Shown: in pieces, positions 12,592 through 25,560 of the stretch
Numbering within the stretch: position 1 is the stretch's first letter
Layout of the letters: every line of letters starts with the position of its first letter
From: Caprimulgus europaeus
Taxonomy: Eukaryota; Chordata; Aves; Caprimulgiformes; Caprimulgidae
Assembly (NCBI GenBank): GCA_907165065.1
Contig: OU015524.1
Location: forward strand, 29,698,795-29,762,794
Reading direction: 5' to 3'
Length of the DNA: 64,000 nt
Made by a program: the position numbers and the translations under genes
The notes under the pieces: generated by a model
The model's input: the letters and a program-made list of their open reading frames with translations, nothing else
The model's database searches: none
Told to the model about the DNA's origin: nothing

Positions 12592-13431
12592 AGGAAGGTA
12601 GGGAAAAAGGTCACAGTCCACCAACAAGTCTGTCTATTTTAGCAAGTGGACACATTACCCTGCTCTGAATAGGAGGCTAATGCACAAATGACAGGACACC
12701 TACCAACTGCAGCTCCTCTTTCTATGAAACATGAGACTTCATTTAATTTCCTCTCTCATAATGAGCATTAAAAGCCTTAAACTTGCATTTGTACCTTAAG
12801 CAGAGTTGCACTTTTAATTTTAGCAAATCCAAATGATCCTCTCATTGATATCCCTAATGCCATAAGAGTATGAATTATTGATATTGCTTGACTTTAATAT
12901 TTTATGCCTCTGTGAAAATGGATAGCAGAGCCAAATCACAGCACGCAACTAAATTATGAAGGTCATCTAAAATAATGCCAAGCAACCAAAGTCTACTTCC
13001 CCAGATCAAAAGAAGGTCTGCAAGTTTTCTGTTGAGTTATACTTTCTTCTATTATTTATTAGTCATACACAGCTGAGCAAGGTTTGAAATAAAATACTGG
13101 AATCTGAAATGCATTCCAGGAAAAAGGCTTGCTGTCATCAGCACATGCTATTGGCTACAGCATTTTGTAATGAACTGTAATTTTCTGTGACAAGCATTTA
13201 CTTATGTGACAGATTTCAAATCAGCTTCTTGCAAAATACACCAAAGTAACCTCCAAGTGGTACTGTTAATTGCAAGCTTCTAGGTAAAAACACAAAGTGT
13301 AGCTGAAGATGGTGACCAAAAGGTCATTAACTGCTGAAATGACTGGTTTCTCAGAGATCTTTGCAATTAAGGATCATATTCTAGAGCTTACACTACCATC
13401 TATGATATGTGAGAAAAAATAGCATCTGTAG

Positions 13432-13495
13432 CACAGCTGGAGCAGCTGTGTTGGAAAATCAATCATTGCCTGGCAACTGAACAACTGATTTTCCA
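13432..13495. repeat. Two adjacent perfect inverted repeats with twin E-boxes
   Basis: CACAGCTG (13432-13439) and CAGCTGTG (13443-13450) are an 8-bp perfect inverted repeat with a 3-bp spacer, giving two CAGCTG E-boxes 9 bp apart. Directly after, TGGAAAATCA (13452-13461) pairs with TGATTTTCCA (13486-13495) as a 10-bp perfect stem, and its loop contains TTGCCTGGCAA, itself nearly self-complementary. Confidence 0.7.
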
Positions 13496-16400
13496 TCAAT
13501 CAGTACACAAGGCATTCTGTTAGGTTTATAAAACACATAAATTTATTGCAGTATCTGCAAATGCAATAAGCGAATTAGAAAGGTAAGAGCAATAGATAAA
13601 AGACAGGTTTAAAGCAGCTATCAGGCTTAATATGAAAAGAGCTGTATTTATGTATGCTGTAAATACAATATTATGATAATGAACAGATGAACTGCTCAGT
13701 ATGATTAGTTCTGACAATAGATAGAGCCAAGAGTAATCCAGAAACGAGGACTTTTCCTACTGCAGCAAACACCTTGTGCTACACAACTGTCTAATTTTTC
13801 TTTTTGATAAAATGGCTATTCATGGAAACAGTTACGCCTGATTGTGCCAAGAACTCATAAATCCCTGTAAATTCCTGCAGCTTAGGCTTTTTTTCAAGAA
13901 TTTTATTGGCCTAACTGAGCCCATCAGCAATATTGCAAATCTTATAATTCTGTTGAGATTACACCACTTCTATAATAATCTCTCCAAGATCATTTTTAAA
14001 GGACAATAAAGATTGTAACTTCTTTTAACTCCAACATAAAAGAAGTAGTGAGGGTGGGGGGGTTATACCAGAAATTGTACAAGTTAGTACTACAGCTATG
14101 ATATTTTAATACTCATAAAATGTAAGCCTCTTGCTGAATGTCAAGCCTCAGCAAGGGGCAGAGATGCATTTGTGTGTAAAGTAATAGCCAGAACTAGTCA
14201 CGTTACTCAAAAGACCTGTGATAGTCAACAGCCCAAGCTGGCAATCCTTGAGAAGCTGATATCCTTCCCCTTGGACGCTGCTTGCCTTCACTTAGACATG
14301 GCCATCTGGAAGGCAATAGTCCCTTCATATAGCCTTCCCATATTGGGTTGGGGAGCTGCATTGCTCCTGACTCGGTTTTATCCTGGGCCCTGGTACCCCC
14401 AGCCTTTCCCGTCTGTGCCCATCAGTGGTCCCCCCAATAGTACCGAGCTGCTCCAAAACTGTGGAAATATGACACGGTCTTGTACAAATGCTGCTAACAG
14501 GAAGATCCACTCAACACAGCCGAAAAGTTATATATTGCCTTAAGCTTGCCTGATCAAAGACAAATTATAATGTTTTTAGATAAACATAAAGAGAACAACC
14601 AATGCTTAACTTTGCACAAAGAACAAGGCAGTTGATGCAGTCAGGCAATTGTAGCCAAAATGACAAGGCAGGTATCAGAAATTCATCACAGAGGAAAGTT
14701 TTATCACATCCAAAATTATGGTCAACCTTAATTACCATAAACCTGTTCTTAATCAGTATAATCAATGAAGCCCTTCCCAAAGTGGTCTTCCTCCTTGTAT
14801 CTGGGAGATACACAAGGAACAGCACAGATGCAGTTTCCCATAAGATGGAGCCATTTTCTAATTTAGGAATTTTCATTTTTGTACAATTATTTCTAATTCT
14901 GGTAAGCCTACTCATTACCATGCCCTATAGCAGGTACTAAAGCATTTAAAGGGCAAGGATATAGCAGAATAAAAATGTAAGGCTGGTAAAAAGCAGCTTA
15001 ATTTTTATATGGTCCCCAGCTGTGAAATCCTACCTCACGGTGCCATCACACACAATTCTATAAAAACACAAAGACTGAAAGTTTCTAATTTAACCAGACT
15101 GATCCAGGCAGTATGTCAATAATAAAGAGAAATGTTGCTCTAGCCTTTCTCTGACATTCACAGGTGCTGTCTTCTAAAAATGCTAAAAAATATATATAGC
15201 ACTGAAACCACAGTACTGAATGGTCCTTTGTGGAACAGTACTTAGAAAAATATCAGATGCTTAAAGCAAAAACAATTTCATTGACTACTAAGAAATTAAA
15301 ATAATTTCATATTTCTTCAACCCTCCAGAACATCTTCTTGCTACTATTTTCAGGAATGTTGACACAGAATCTTTTTTTTTTTTCTTTTCTTTTATCTAAA
15401 TGTGACCTGTTTCTAGTTGCTGTTTGTCTACATATTTGGCTTTCCTCACAGTTTATCTGAAAAATGTGTAAAAGAAATCCAGGATCTTTGAAGCTGAGAA
15501 CAAATCTTTGTAGGAAAAAAGAAATGTTAGGCTTAGAATGCCAGACAGGATTCAAATTTTCTGCTAACGAAAGATTTCCAGTTAGCACTAGGTTTGAAGC
15601 CCAAAACATAAAATTAAGCTGCAATATATTTGTGAATCTTTGATATTAGTTCCTACTCTAACAGACAAAAAAAAAAAATGCAGAGGCACTTTTTAATTAC
15701 CTGTCAGGAACTAAATAAAAGATTTCTTTTATTGAATACTCCCTGTGTGTAATATAACTATGGAAACAAGTCTGAAATCCAATTGACTTTCTATTTACAG
15801 GCTCCTAAAGAGCTATTAAAACATAAAAGTGAACTACTTAAAACCTGTTTGAAGTTTTATTCTTCTTTAATGTATTTTTCACCTGTTTGATGATTGTTTA
15901 TACTTTGTAGCATGATGAACTGTGCCATTTTTTGCCATTTCATCATGTTGAAGACTTTGCTATATTTAAGTCAAAACATAACAATGTTTGCCACAAAAAA
16001 GCTGTTATAAGAAACCTGAACATGGAAAAAATGTGTTTTAAGCCAACAGTGACAAAGCTCTTCACATTAATTTTCAAGCTCTTATGTCAGATGCAGAGAA
16101 AAGAGCACTTGTTGCACTGAAGAGGTGATCATCTGAACAAAGTAGTCAGATTAGAAAAGTAGTAAGAAAGGATCTGCTCTTACTGATGTTGTAGATATGG
16201 CAAGTAGAAGCCTAGGAAGAAGTGACTTGCATGATAGTTCTTCAGGAAGCATCGGACAAAGGCAGGAATGGAACTGTCTACTGGCACTGTAGTAAGTAGG
16301 TAATCAGTTGTTCTTGATCTTCCTATTAGTGAAGTAACATGTGCCACCTGATCATCTAAAACCCAGCATTATTCTCCCTGAATAAACATCAGGAAATGCC

Positions 16401-17085
16401 ATGTTGTGATATCCAAGAATTTGGATTGTACCCTTACAGAATATCAAAATTAAACTATTGGTCTCCATAGAATAGGTATCATGGGTCTCACCTTGGGCAC
16501 ACTTCCAAATCTATCCACAGCACAGTATGTGTCTACTGAAATAGATGGAGGTTTTGGCTCTCTAGAGGATCAGAATAAAATTTTTCAACTGTAAAATGTT
16601 TCACTTATTCATTTTGACCAATTCTTCCTGTTGTGAAGCAGCTGAACTGACAACACAAATTAACATGTCAGCAGGATCAAGTTTCCTACAGTGTTGTAGT
16701 TATTATTCAACCAGTATTACCATTCATTATTATTAACAAGCCCCAATACCTAAGATAAACTCATGGGTGAATACCTGGTGGCAGAAGTACATCTTGGAGG
16801 CAGAATAAATTATTTTTAAGTATTTTATTTTATTTTGGTTTGTTCTGTACCTTAGAAATACTCTGGTGTTTCACATGGATGTTAAGCTGAATGTAATAAC
16901 AAGTAATGCTTCTATCATTACTCTGTTACTCTATCCTGCCAGGTGACAACCTTCATTTACCTACGTCATCCTTTCCTCAGGTATGGACTAGAGACATATG
17001 ACATACCTACAGAGGAAGTACTCAGTCCTCTGGAAACTCCAGATGATGTCAAGTACTAAAATACACAGCCCTGAACATGTCACTT

Positions 17086-17152
17086 CTCTGAGCAGGGAGA
17101 CTGAACTGGACAATCTCCAGTGGTGCCTTCCAACCTCAATGATGCTGTGATA
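17086..17152 (+). mobile_element. CR1 3'-end scrap
   Basis: Contains the CR1 terminal phrase in diverged form: GAGCAGGGAGACTGAACTGG, then CAATCTCCAGTGGTGCCTTC and a final GATGCTGTGATA replacing the ATTCTGTGA repeats. Only about 65 bp remain. Confidence 0.75.
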
Positions 17153-19738
17153 ACACCTCCTTGCTAACAGGAATTATCACAAGTATGTCAGCCCTGTCCT
17201 GGCTCCCTACCCTGGTTTTCACAGAAGTTGAATCATGCTTAGAATACACAGTTAATCTCCTCAAAGGGCTTCCTAAAAACCCCAGGTATGTACCACTTCT
17301 CTCAGTAGAGCTCTCCATAAAACAGAGTTTGCCTCTTCAAGAGATAGAAATATTCTTAGGGATGGGTTGAGCCCAGGTAATGAACTCTCATGGGAAGGAT
17401 AAACCTATTTCCTAAGACTTAGCTCTACCATCTTCTGGCTCCAAGTGCAAGACATTTCTTCTGCCTTGTGTTCTCCAATAGGAATAAAAAGTAAAATGTA
17501 CATATGCAAAACCAAATCCAACCTAACAAATGAATGTACCAAAACATCCCGTACATTTTTTTATTCATTCTGACAGAAGCTGAGTGCAGACATAGGATGG
17601 ATTTCAGTCATCAGACTGAACAGCTGAAGGACACCCAAACAGCTGGAGTGTACCCTTCAGTGGATCAAGGGGTGGACTCCAAGAAAGTATGTAGGCTAGA
17701 ACTTGCAACCTGCCTTGCACTTCTTATTGATGGAACCTATAGATATCATAAAACTGAAGTTCTAGAAGACTTTTGCCATTCATGCTCTGAATTCAATTTG
17801 CCTTCTGAGCTTTTCCTTGGGTGCTGAGAAAAAAGCAGGTGTTGGCAGTGGTAGCCATCAGACTTTGTTAGACAGTGCTGTGTGTTCTCAGGGGCTTTTG
17901 ATATTTCAGCTTACTTCTTTGATATGTTATAGCTCAAATACAACATCATTCTGAACAAACAACATGTACCTTGCCCACTTGTATCTGCACCTGAAGGCAT
18001 GGCTTGAGCACAGAGATAGTCTTTTCCAGTTAAGTGGAGGGAATTTCAGCGATTTATTGAATGTTAATTTAATTACATTTCTAAACCATGTTACATGCAT
18101 ACAGACTGAGAGGGGAGGTTAGTTGGAAGCCATCCACCACAATTCTGAAAGCTCCGCATCGGTAGCCTAGAACTGTTCAGGACTGTGTATCACATTAACC
18201 CCTAGGAAATTACCTTAAACAATTATCTAATTAGGCAGAGTTTTCTCTCTCTCTTTTTCCACTTATATCCCATCTCTATCACCATCCTAGCTGTCATCTC
18301 ATTTGTAACAATCACCCAAGAGGCATGTATGATGAGAAGTTCTCTGGCCAAGTCTTCCACTGCTTACACACAAATGACAGATTTGAAATACATTACAAAA
18401 TTCCTTCATTCCTGCATTCCTAAGACAGCCCCAAATACTCAGCCCTATTATCTAAAATCCACCTTCTGCTACAAAAATGAGAAAGCCATTCAGCTCACAA
18501 ATACTGCTGAACAAAATGTTTGAAAATTTTAAATGCATATGCTAATATACTCGTTCTGCTTAGGTGGAGGTACTCCCTGTAGCACCACTGATTATCGGAT
18601 TATCTAGAAGACACTACATTTTTAATTTAGCTCTGTTTTTTATAAGCTGCGCTAATAAAATCTGCACCCCATGGAAACCCCCTGCTCATTAGCTATTACC
18701 CAGCCTCAGGCCACATAAGTCTGTTTACATTACAAATAAAAGATAAAATATGCTCATTGCCAGCTTCCCCCTTCCCAAGGGACACTTGTCAAGAATCTAT
18801 CCTGCAAAACTACCTCTTCACTACTCTCCCCTGACTTCCCCTTGCCCCAGGACACTTTGCCTTCATTTATCTCTTTCGGACTTAACAAACCACTACAACT
18901 ACCTTAGATCAATTTCTCAAATCACAGTTTAATTATTTAGAAGGAAGTGAGCTTTTGCTCTCCATTAAAACAACAATCCCTACCCCCAAGGAACAACATT
19001 AAATCATTGTTTAATCCTTATTACTGGCTTAGGCCTCCCTTGGTACTGCAGTGTTGTTGAAACTTCATTTCAATATTTACCACTTAGATCACTTAAGGGC
19101 TGTCAGCTTTAATAAAATTTTATCAATTGGATACTTATATTATTCACAGCTTCATAAAAATAACAAGACCTTCCTTGGTATTTCACTCATATATGGGCTA
19201 ATTCCTTTGACTGCTAAGGGATTTCATTTTATTAGCATTTATATATAACGTGAGTGATTTTTTAAACTGATATATATTGCATGAAGTTAGTAAACAGTGT
19301 CATACTAAGTTACATGAATTTTAATATATATGTTACTAAGTTTACAACTGCAATACACACAAATAAACCAACAAGGCAGATTTCACTGTGCAGCCTCCCT
19401 AAAACGCCTATCTCAAATCTTCTCAGCAGAATAAGACTAGTGACAACACTCTGTGGTAGGTACACAATAAGGATATCTTAGAATCCTTGTTCGCAGAGGG
19501 TTTTGCTTTCAAATAACATGTTAAGACTTCCCACATCCAGTAAAACAAAGCACAGTTTGACAGGGAATGTACCAGCTCAATCAGTAGACTATCCACAATA
19601 CAGTATTACTTCCTATTACCTCTCAGATCAGAGGAGGAGTGAACTATCCCAAATCTGAAAAAGGAATTCCCAGAGTTTCGATATTTAGCTGTATTTATTT
19701 AAGTAGGAATGGCCAATTTCTATGTACTCCTCCAAGTT
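17153..19738. other. Intergenic, no gene seen
   Basis: AT-rich unique sequence. 18585-18740 has a dense, low-divergence look (GATTATCGGATTATC, then GCGCTAATAAAATC) that may be a conserved element. No gene recognised. Confidence 0.5.
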
Positions 19739-19812
19739 CTGCTGCAGGGCAGTTGGACTAGATGACCTTTAAAGGTCCCTTCAAACCCAAACCATTCTGT
19801 AATTCTATGAAA
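19739..19812 (+). mobile_element. CR1 3'-end scrap
   Basis: Begins CTGCTGCAGGGCAGTTGGAC, continues with AGATGACCTTTAAAGGTCCC, and ends ATTCTGTAATTCTATGAAAA, two diverged copies of the CR1 terminal repeat unit. Confidence 0.88.
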
Positions 19813-19921
19813 AGAGATTCTTTGAATCATCCAGCTACAACTACAGCCCAAGCACTTCCTAAATTTCTTTGGCAAGTGTGCCATTTGTGGCTGCATCTCT
19901 AACAATACCATGACCTGTTTA

Positions 19922-19956
19922 AAGCCAGAAGCTACAGTTACTGTGGCCTCAGGTTT
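19922..19956. repeat. 35-bp imperfect palindrome
   Basis: The sequence from AAGCCAGAAGCTACAG to GTGGCCTCAGGTTT matches its own reverse complement except at symmetric positions. As a result both strands translate to the same peptide, KPEATVTVASG, with the differences at third codon positions. Confidence 0.8.
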
Positions 19957-22900
19957 GCCATATGTTCCTCTGAACATGCATAGTGTCACAAGACAGATTC
20001 CTCTTTGGACTGGTACTATTGGCAGACTCAGCACTACACTTTTGAGGTTATCAACTTTGCACAGACTTCTCAGACACAACTTATTTATCATATGGTAGAA
20101 CTGTATTCTTTCTGTTAGAGGAACTGACAAGGTTTTCCCCAAGTGGATGTGAATTTATACTTCAGAGGCAAGGATACTGCATTTTACACCAAGAATAATT
20201 AATGCGTTGCAAGTCTGAGAAATTCACAGAAAAGGGCTAACTAATGAGTCAAACAGTTCAATGGAAGAGGAGAAAACTCTACATGTATTTTTTTTAAAGA
20301 TTAAAAATAAGGTATTACAGAACAACTTTCCCAAGAGTATTCAAGTCTATCCGTTTTGCCTTTGCCTGAAAATGTCTCCCATTCCACAGCCCATGTTTCC
20401 TTTTAGACTTGCCTGCCCTTACCATCTTCACCATCACCCTCTTAGCCCTATTTTTAATAGGTTTTCTCTCTTCTAGCAGCAGACTTTCTTCTGTTTTCCT
20501 TTGTTTTTCAATTTTTGACCTTCACCAAATCTTCTAAAAAATATCAAAGGACTTGTTTCTTGCAGAGCATTTTGGCTCTTTCATCAATTTTAAACCAATC
20601 TTGACTGCAGAGCCTATGTATTTATAGAACCTAGGTAAAACTTTGGAAAAAAAAGGAGAGGACTTAGAAAATCCTGGTTCATTTTAAATAATGAATCATG
20701 CATCAAGGATGCTGATTGTGAAAATATCCGTTATTTAGAGGTCTGGATGCTGTTAAGTCACTTTTGGATATAGGATTCTTGACAGCTTTCCTATACATAG
20801 GAATAACTATTCAGAAATTACATGAAACTGGACCAGGCTGAATAGGAAAAATGTCCTCCTCCTTGTACGGAATAACAGCAGCTACTGCATTTTAAATTGA
20901 GACTTTGCCACCTTGCTTTAATCTGAATTCACTTTGGAACACAGATTAAGGTGTCAAAATCAAGCGGCTTCTTGCAAGCCCTCTACCACTACTCAGCTCC
21001 CGTGAGCAAGGCTGAATTTAAACAGTCATGAGAAAAGTAAACTAAAAAAGAAAAGAGGGAGCTACTTGCATGACACTTCTTCAAAGTCAGCATCATTTTT
21101 GAAAGAAATTTTGACAATAATAAGTGATCAACTCTGCTACACACATACTCCTTACATTAAAGTGTGCAGGCTTTCAGTATCTTGCCAAAAATGGTGATTG
21201 CAATTTTTACAATGACAACGAAACAGTGTTTGGAAAATATCACTGATTTAGCTTATGCAGTACAATGTGTTAGCACCCACGGTCATTTTCAAAAAAAGAG
21301 ACACAGCTGAACTCCATTCCTGTTGATATTGGTGTAAATTCTTTCCATCAGCTTCAACTGGAGCCAGGTTGCATCTATGAATGGTTTGAATGTTTATTAC
21401 CACTTATTTTTACTGCAGTGATAGGAAGACCTGTGAAACTAGGACCCTCAACATGCTCAAACAAATTCAACAAAAAGCCAAAGATCTTCCACGCCACGAA
21501 TAAGCCACACCACGGCAACCGAGGACCACGACCAAGAACTGTGTCATATGCAGTGGCCATAATAACCCAACTGCCTAGGGCTTCATTATAATTAAAAGAC
21601 ACCAAGAAAGGCTTAACTTTAAGTGGAGCCTGATAATTAACATTAAAGTTGAAAGAGTAGTAAAGCAGGGAGCATGACAATTAAACATGCCTGAGAATGT
21701 AAATATATGGATATGAAGTGCAGAGTGAATGCTGCCAATTTTCAAGTCAATTTTCCTAGTGAAAGCTCTAGTGGGGCAGACAAAAAACAGAGCTTATAAA
21801 AGAACCTGGTTGCAACTTTAGCTACAGAGTCTTGACCACAGCTCCATAATAAAATTACTAGTATATTAAGTATGTGAATGTAGGGTGATACAGAAAAGAA
21901 GATGGGGGCCCCATAGCTGGCTAGCAAGCCAACTGTGATTTTAACTAAAAGCAGATGCTTTTCAAGAGAGAAGAGGTGCAACTTGCTCTTTTATGCAAGT
22001 CACGCTCAATTCACAACCATTTTCTTAGATGTACACCTTCAGCACAGGAGTTCATGTGGCCTAAATTGAATGTAATAATCCAGATGGGAGTATAGCAATT
22101 CTGCATCCTTTCAACTAGAGGGTCATGTTACGCAGCTCTCCTATTTAAAAGCATATAAAAACGCGAGCTATTCAGTGTGCAGCTGGGAGTGCAAGAGCTT
22201 TAATCTTTACATTATCCATATGAACGCACTTTCTATTTTTGTTTATTGTGCCACACAAATCTAATTGCTGTTGCTTTAGAACCAGCAACCACAAAAGGGC
22301 AAGAAATAACTTCAGGCTTTGTTAATGCCAACTTTCACTCTTTAGTCACCAGCTCTAACTCAAGCCAGGTCAACCATAGCCAAAAGCTGGTGCCAGCTGG
22401 TGACATACGTAAAGCTGGTGTTCTTAATCCACCTGCACATATAAAATGAAGACAAAGGAATGCCCACAACTAGCGACATGGCTAAACTGCAGTGTGGCAA
22501 AGGAAATTGAACTGTACCCATATCTCAGAAGGATCTCTCTAGGTAGTTATGGACTGAAAAGCTGTCCTCATTTATCTAAAATATTATTTAGTTATATGAT
22601 AAGATTTCAGGCTCTGAAACCTCCAAGCTCAGCCCCTTGCTAAAGGACAAAGTTCTCTCAGCATCACTGAGCTCTGACCTTAATTCACCAAGTACTACTT
22701 TCTTAACAAGCACTGAGGTTTAAAGCACTTTTTAATCATTGAATATGAAAACTATTTGATTAATTGATAGATTTTAAAAGATGTCTTCTAGATTGTTCAG
22801 TTTAGGTCGAAAACCACCAAATGCCTTGATAAAGGGAGGGTGGGCAGAAATCTGGATAACCTGTTTGTTTGCTAGTCTCCCACTGTTCATGCTCTGTCCT

Positions 22901-23687
22901 CCTGAGGCAGATTGAAATACGCCGAACTGCATGAGCTGCTACCTTGCAGAGTTTCCTACGCACAGAATGCATCTTTTGTTACACATGGAGGTGTGTTGAT
23001 TATCTCTAGATAATCAACAGCTTAATTAGTTTATAATGAAGATGAAAGGCTCCTTGGCTTATGTTGTGCTGATTCTTATAGGTTTTCTTGTTTTATTTTA
23101 TTCAAAGGACTGTGGGGCATGAACAGCACCTGCAATAAGTAAACCAATAAGTAAACCAAGGCCTATTGGTAGCTCCATCCTGGATTTTGCCTGCACTAGG
23201 AAAGTCAGTTTAGCATCATTGCAGGCACACTGTTTGATACTGCGGTAAAAAGGAAGCAGAGGAACTTTTAACCTTGTGTATCCCCAGGTTTGTCTGCTTG
23301 TGGAAATGTATCCAACCATAAAAGCGTGTTACCTTAGTCCTTTTTCATGACAACCAACTGCAATGCTCCGGAAAGAGAATTAGAGAAATCATTCAAGAAA
23401 TCAGAAAATAGTTTACTTAGGGTATAAATCTTGTCTCATATGTCCTCCATTCCTGTGAATCAATCCCAACTTTTGACTGCACACACCTGAAATGGACACT
23501 GTTCAAAGTAAAAGATGAGGCTGTATGTTTGTAACTATATTTTCACCAGCTCCACATACATTTACTAAAAAGATCAGAGTTAACAAGATCTGCTGTCACT
23601 TATAGAATTATTTATCCCTTTTGCTGGAAAACTACACCAATTAAATATTTTTAATAAAACCCAATAAAATTGTCACATATTTTTTTT

Positions 23688-23690
<3 letters not shown>

Positions 23691-23724
<34 letters not shown>
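23691..23724. repeat. Homopolymer T34
   Basis: Longest homopolymer in the window, preceded by a near-continuous T-rich lead from 23681. The flanking sequence shows no AATAAA on the minus strand close by, so it is probably not the tail of a retrocopy. Confidence 0.9.
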
Positions 23725-23727
<3 letters not shown>

Positions 23728-24082
23728 GAGCATCCATTCAAAGGGGTGTATGGGTGGAAATCTGAGGTACAGATAAATTGGCTGAACCTGAAGTCACCCC
23801 ACCCAGGAAGTGTTTGAGCCTAAGCCTCTCTGGTCAAATCCCTTCCCCACATATTTCTCAACTAGGAAATACTTTCTACACTTTTTACAGTTAGCACTGT
23901 ACTATGTACTCTCCAACCCATGTGTACACTGAGTTTACCCACTGACTTCCAAGCGGATTGGCTAACTTTTTTTTCATTCCTCTACACATGAAAGCAAACT
24001 GATCAGTAATAAACAAAAAAGAATATTGTATGCTTCCTACCACATGTAGGAAACACTAGAAGTGCACAGTGCTCTTACTATC

Positions 24083-24160
24083 TGTCCTGGTTTTGGGTGG
24101 GATAGAGCTAATTTTCTTCTATGTAGTTAGAATAGGGCTGTGGTTTTGGATCAGTATTCA
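24083..24160 (+). mobile_element. Truncated LTR 5' end (TGTCCTGG family)
   Basis: Starts TGTCCTGGTTTTGGGTGGGA, then TAGAGCTAATTTTCTTC and a GGGCTGTGGTTTTGGATCAG stretch, the typical 5' start of a common avian ERV LTR. Only the first ~78 bp remain, with no 3' end nearby. A related start occurs at 45412. Confidence 0.7.
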
Positions 24161-25121
24161 TTTAAAAGGCGGGTTACAATCAAATGCAATGCAACTTTGT
24201 ATTATAAAGTGATCAAAATAAAATAAGGGAAAGATAAATCAAAATGCACTAACCAAAATCTATTTATGTTATTTGGAGACACTGTGGATTTGTCAGTTAC
24301 TCTAGAAGAATTTTATGAAAATATAATTAAACTTCAAAATCAAATAACTTTTTTCTCTCATTATATATAGACATTTTATAACAAGGCATATTAGGAATAC
24401 TTGCCTTGCTTGCATGATGAAAAAAATCCTGTTTATTATCAAGCATCATATTAAGAACCTCAGCCTGCAAATGCCATACCACCTTTTAAAGAAACTAATT
24501 GCAAGCCACTTTCAATATTTCTTCTGTTTTTAATTTAATACCCTTAGAGAGGCATAATTGGGCTGGAAGGAAGAGTATTCACTGAAGTCATGAATTTGCT
24601 GTATAAATACAAACAAAGAGGAAAGCTAATACAGTAAGGGACTGTGGGATTAATTTTGAAATTGTCTGATTAGTGGATTGCTGCCCGTCAATAATTGCCT
24701 TAGATTTTCCCAAGGCCCCATCTTTATTGGAGTCTGGCAAGTGCATCTGCCCACAGATTCCGTCAATCAGGTCTTGCAGCTGGGAGGGTCTTCAGAGACA
24801 GCACAATTGTAAGCCTGCTGGGGCGAGCTGTTAGACAAAGCAATATATACCAGGGATGATAAACAGTCGATCTCTGTTCCATTGACGTTTTACTAACTAA
24901 AATTTTCCTATTCAGTTTGGTATAAGCTCCTTTAAGAATTGTTTTAATGAAGTACCATTTAGCTGAGTTTGAATGAAAAAATAACAGGTGTTTCTGCAGG
25001 ATACAGGAGGACACTGCACACACCTAAATAACACAGAACACTTGTGACTCTTGCCTTTTTTCCCCACTCTTTTTAATTTTTGCTGGTGAGATGAGCTTTG
25101 CTCCCTGAGATTGTTCTTAGG
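24161..25121. other. Intergenic, possible conserved element at 24580-24830
   Basis: No gene. 24580-24830 contains several homeobox-like words (GGATTAATTTTG, CTGATTAGTGGATTG, CCGTCAATCAGG) and is less AT-rich than its flanks. Confidence 0.4.
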
Positions 25122-25560
25122 AGAATCACAGAACCACAGAATCACAGAATGTCAGGGATTGGAAGGGACCTCAAAAGATCATCTAGTCCAACCCTCCTGC
25201 CGGAGCAGGAACACCTACATGAGATCACACAGGAAGGCGTCCAGGCGGGTTTTGAATGTCTCCAGAGAAGGAGACTCCACAACCTCCCTGGGCAGCCTGT
25301 TCCAGTGCTCTGTCACCCTTACTGTAAAGAAGTTTCTTCCCAAGTTTAAGTGGAACCTCCTGTGTTCCAGCTTGCACCCATTTCCCCTCGTCCTATCATT
25401 GGTTGTCACGGAGAAAAGTCTGGCTCCGTCCTCATGGCACTCACCCTTTATATATTTATAAACATTAACAAGGTCACTCCTCAGTCTCTTCTTCTCCAAG
25501 CTAAAGAGACCCAGCTCCCTCAGCCTTTCCTCATAAGGGAGATGCTCCACTCCCTTAAGT
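25122..25560 (-). mobile_element. CR1 LINE 3' fragment, minus orientation, ~440 bp
   Basis: Read on the minus strand it encodes the end of the CR1 ORF2 ([20 protein letters not shown], later [19 protein letters not shown] and [15 protein letters not shown]) and then the 3' UTR, finishing in repeats of ATTCTGTGATTCTGTGGTTC. The plus strand starts at 25122 with the reverse complement of these repeats (AATCACAGAAT). The peptide portion is open for about 110 codons, so this copy is relatively young. The break on its 5' side lies at about 25560. Confidence 0.95.

Larger units (their letters stand above)
8527..17085. other. Intergenic, mostly unique AT-rich DNA
   Basis: No gene recognised. It holds a possible very old CR1-like stretch (10650-10960), a T19 run (12573-12591), an inverted-repeat cluster (13432-13495) and runs of sequence such as 12730-12860 with few CpGs and many TAAT/ATTA words that could be regulatory. 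ORFs of 112-123 codons near 14172-14940 occur on both strands and look like chance. Confidence 0.55.
19813..24082. other. Intergenic, no gene recognised
   Basis: AT-rich. Contains the palindrome above, a CpG-richer patch with two neighbouring minus-strand ORFs (21375-21981), and a T34 run. Candidate regulatory-looking stretch at 22140-22260 (TATTTAAAAGCATATAAAAA, GAACGCACTTTC). No known gene. Confidence 0.5.

Noticed and set aside
14172..14940. ORFs of 112-123 codons on both strands
   Set aside because: Mutually overlapping on opposite strands, no recognised motif. Best explained by chance.
23691..23724. Poly(A) tail of a minus-strand processed pseudogene
   Set aside because: No AATAAA upstream on the minus strand and no recognisable coding sequence beyond it; birds have few processed pseudogenes.
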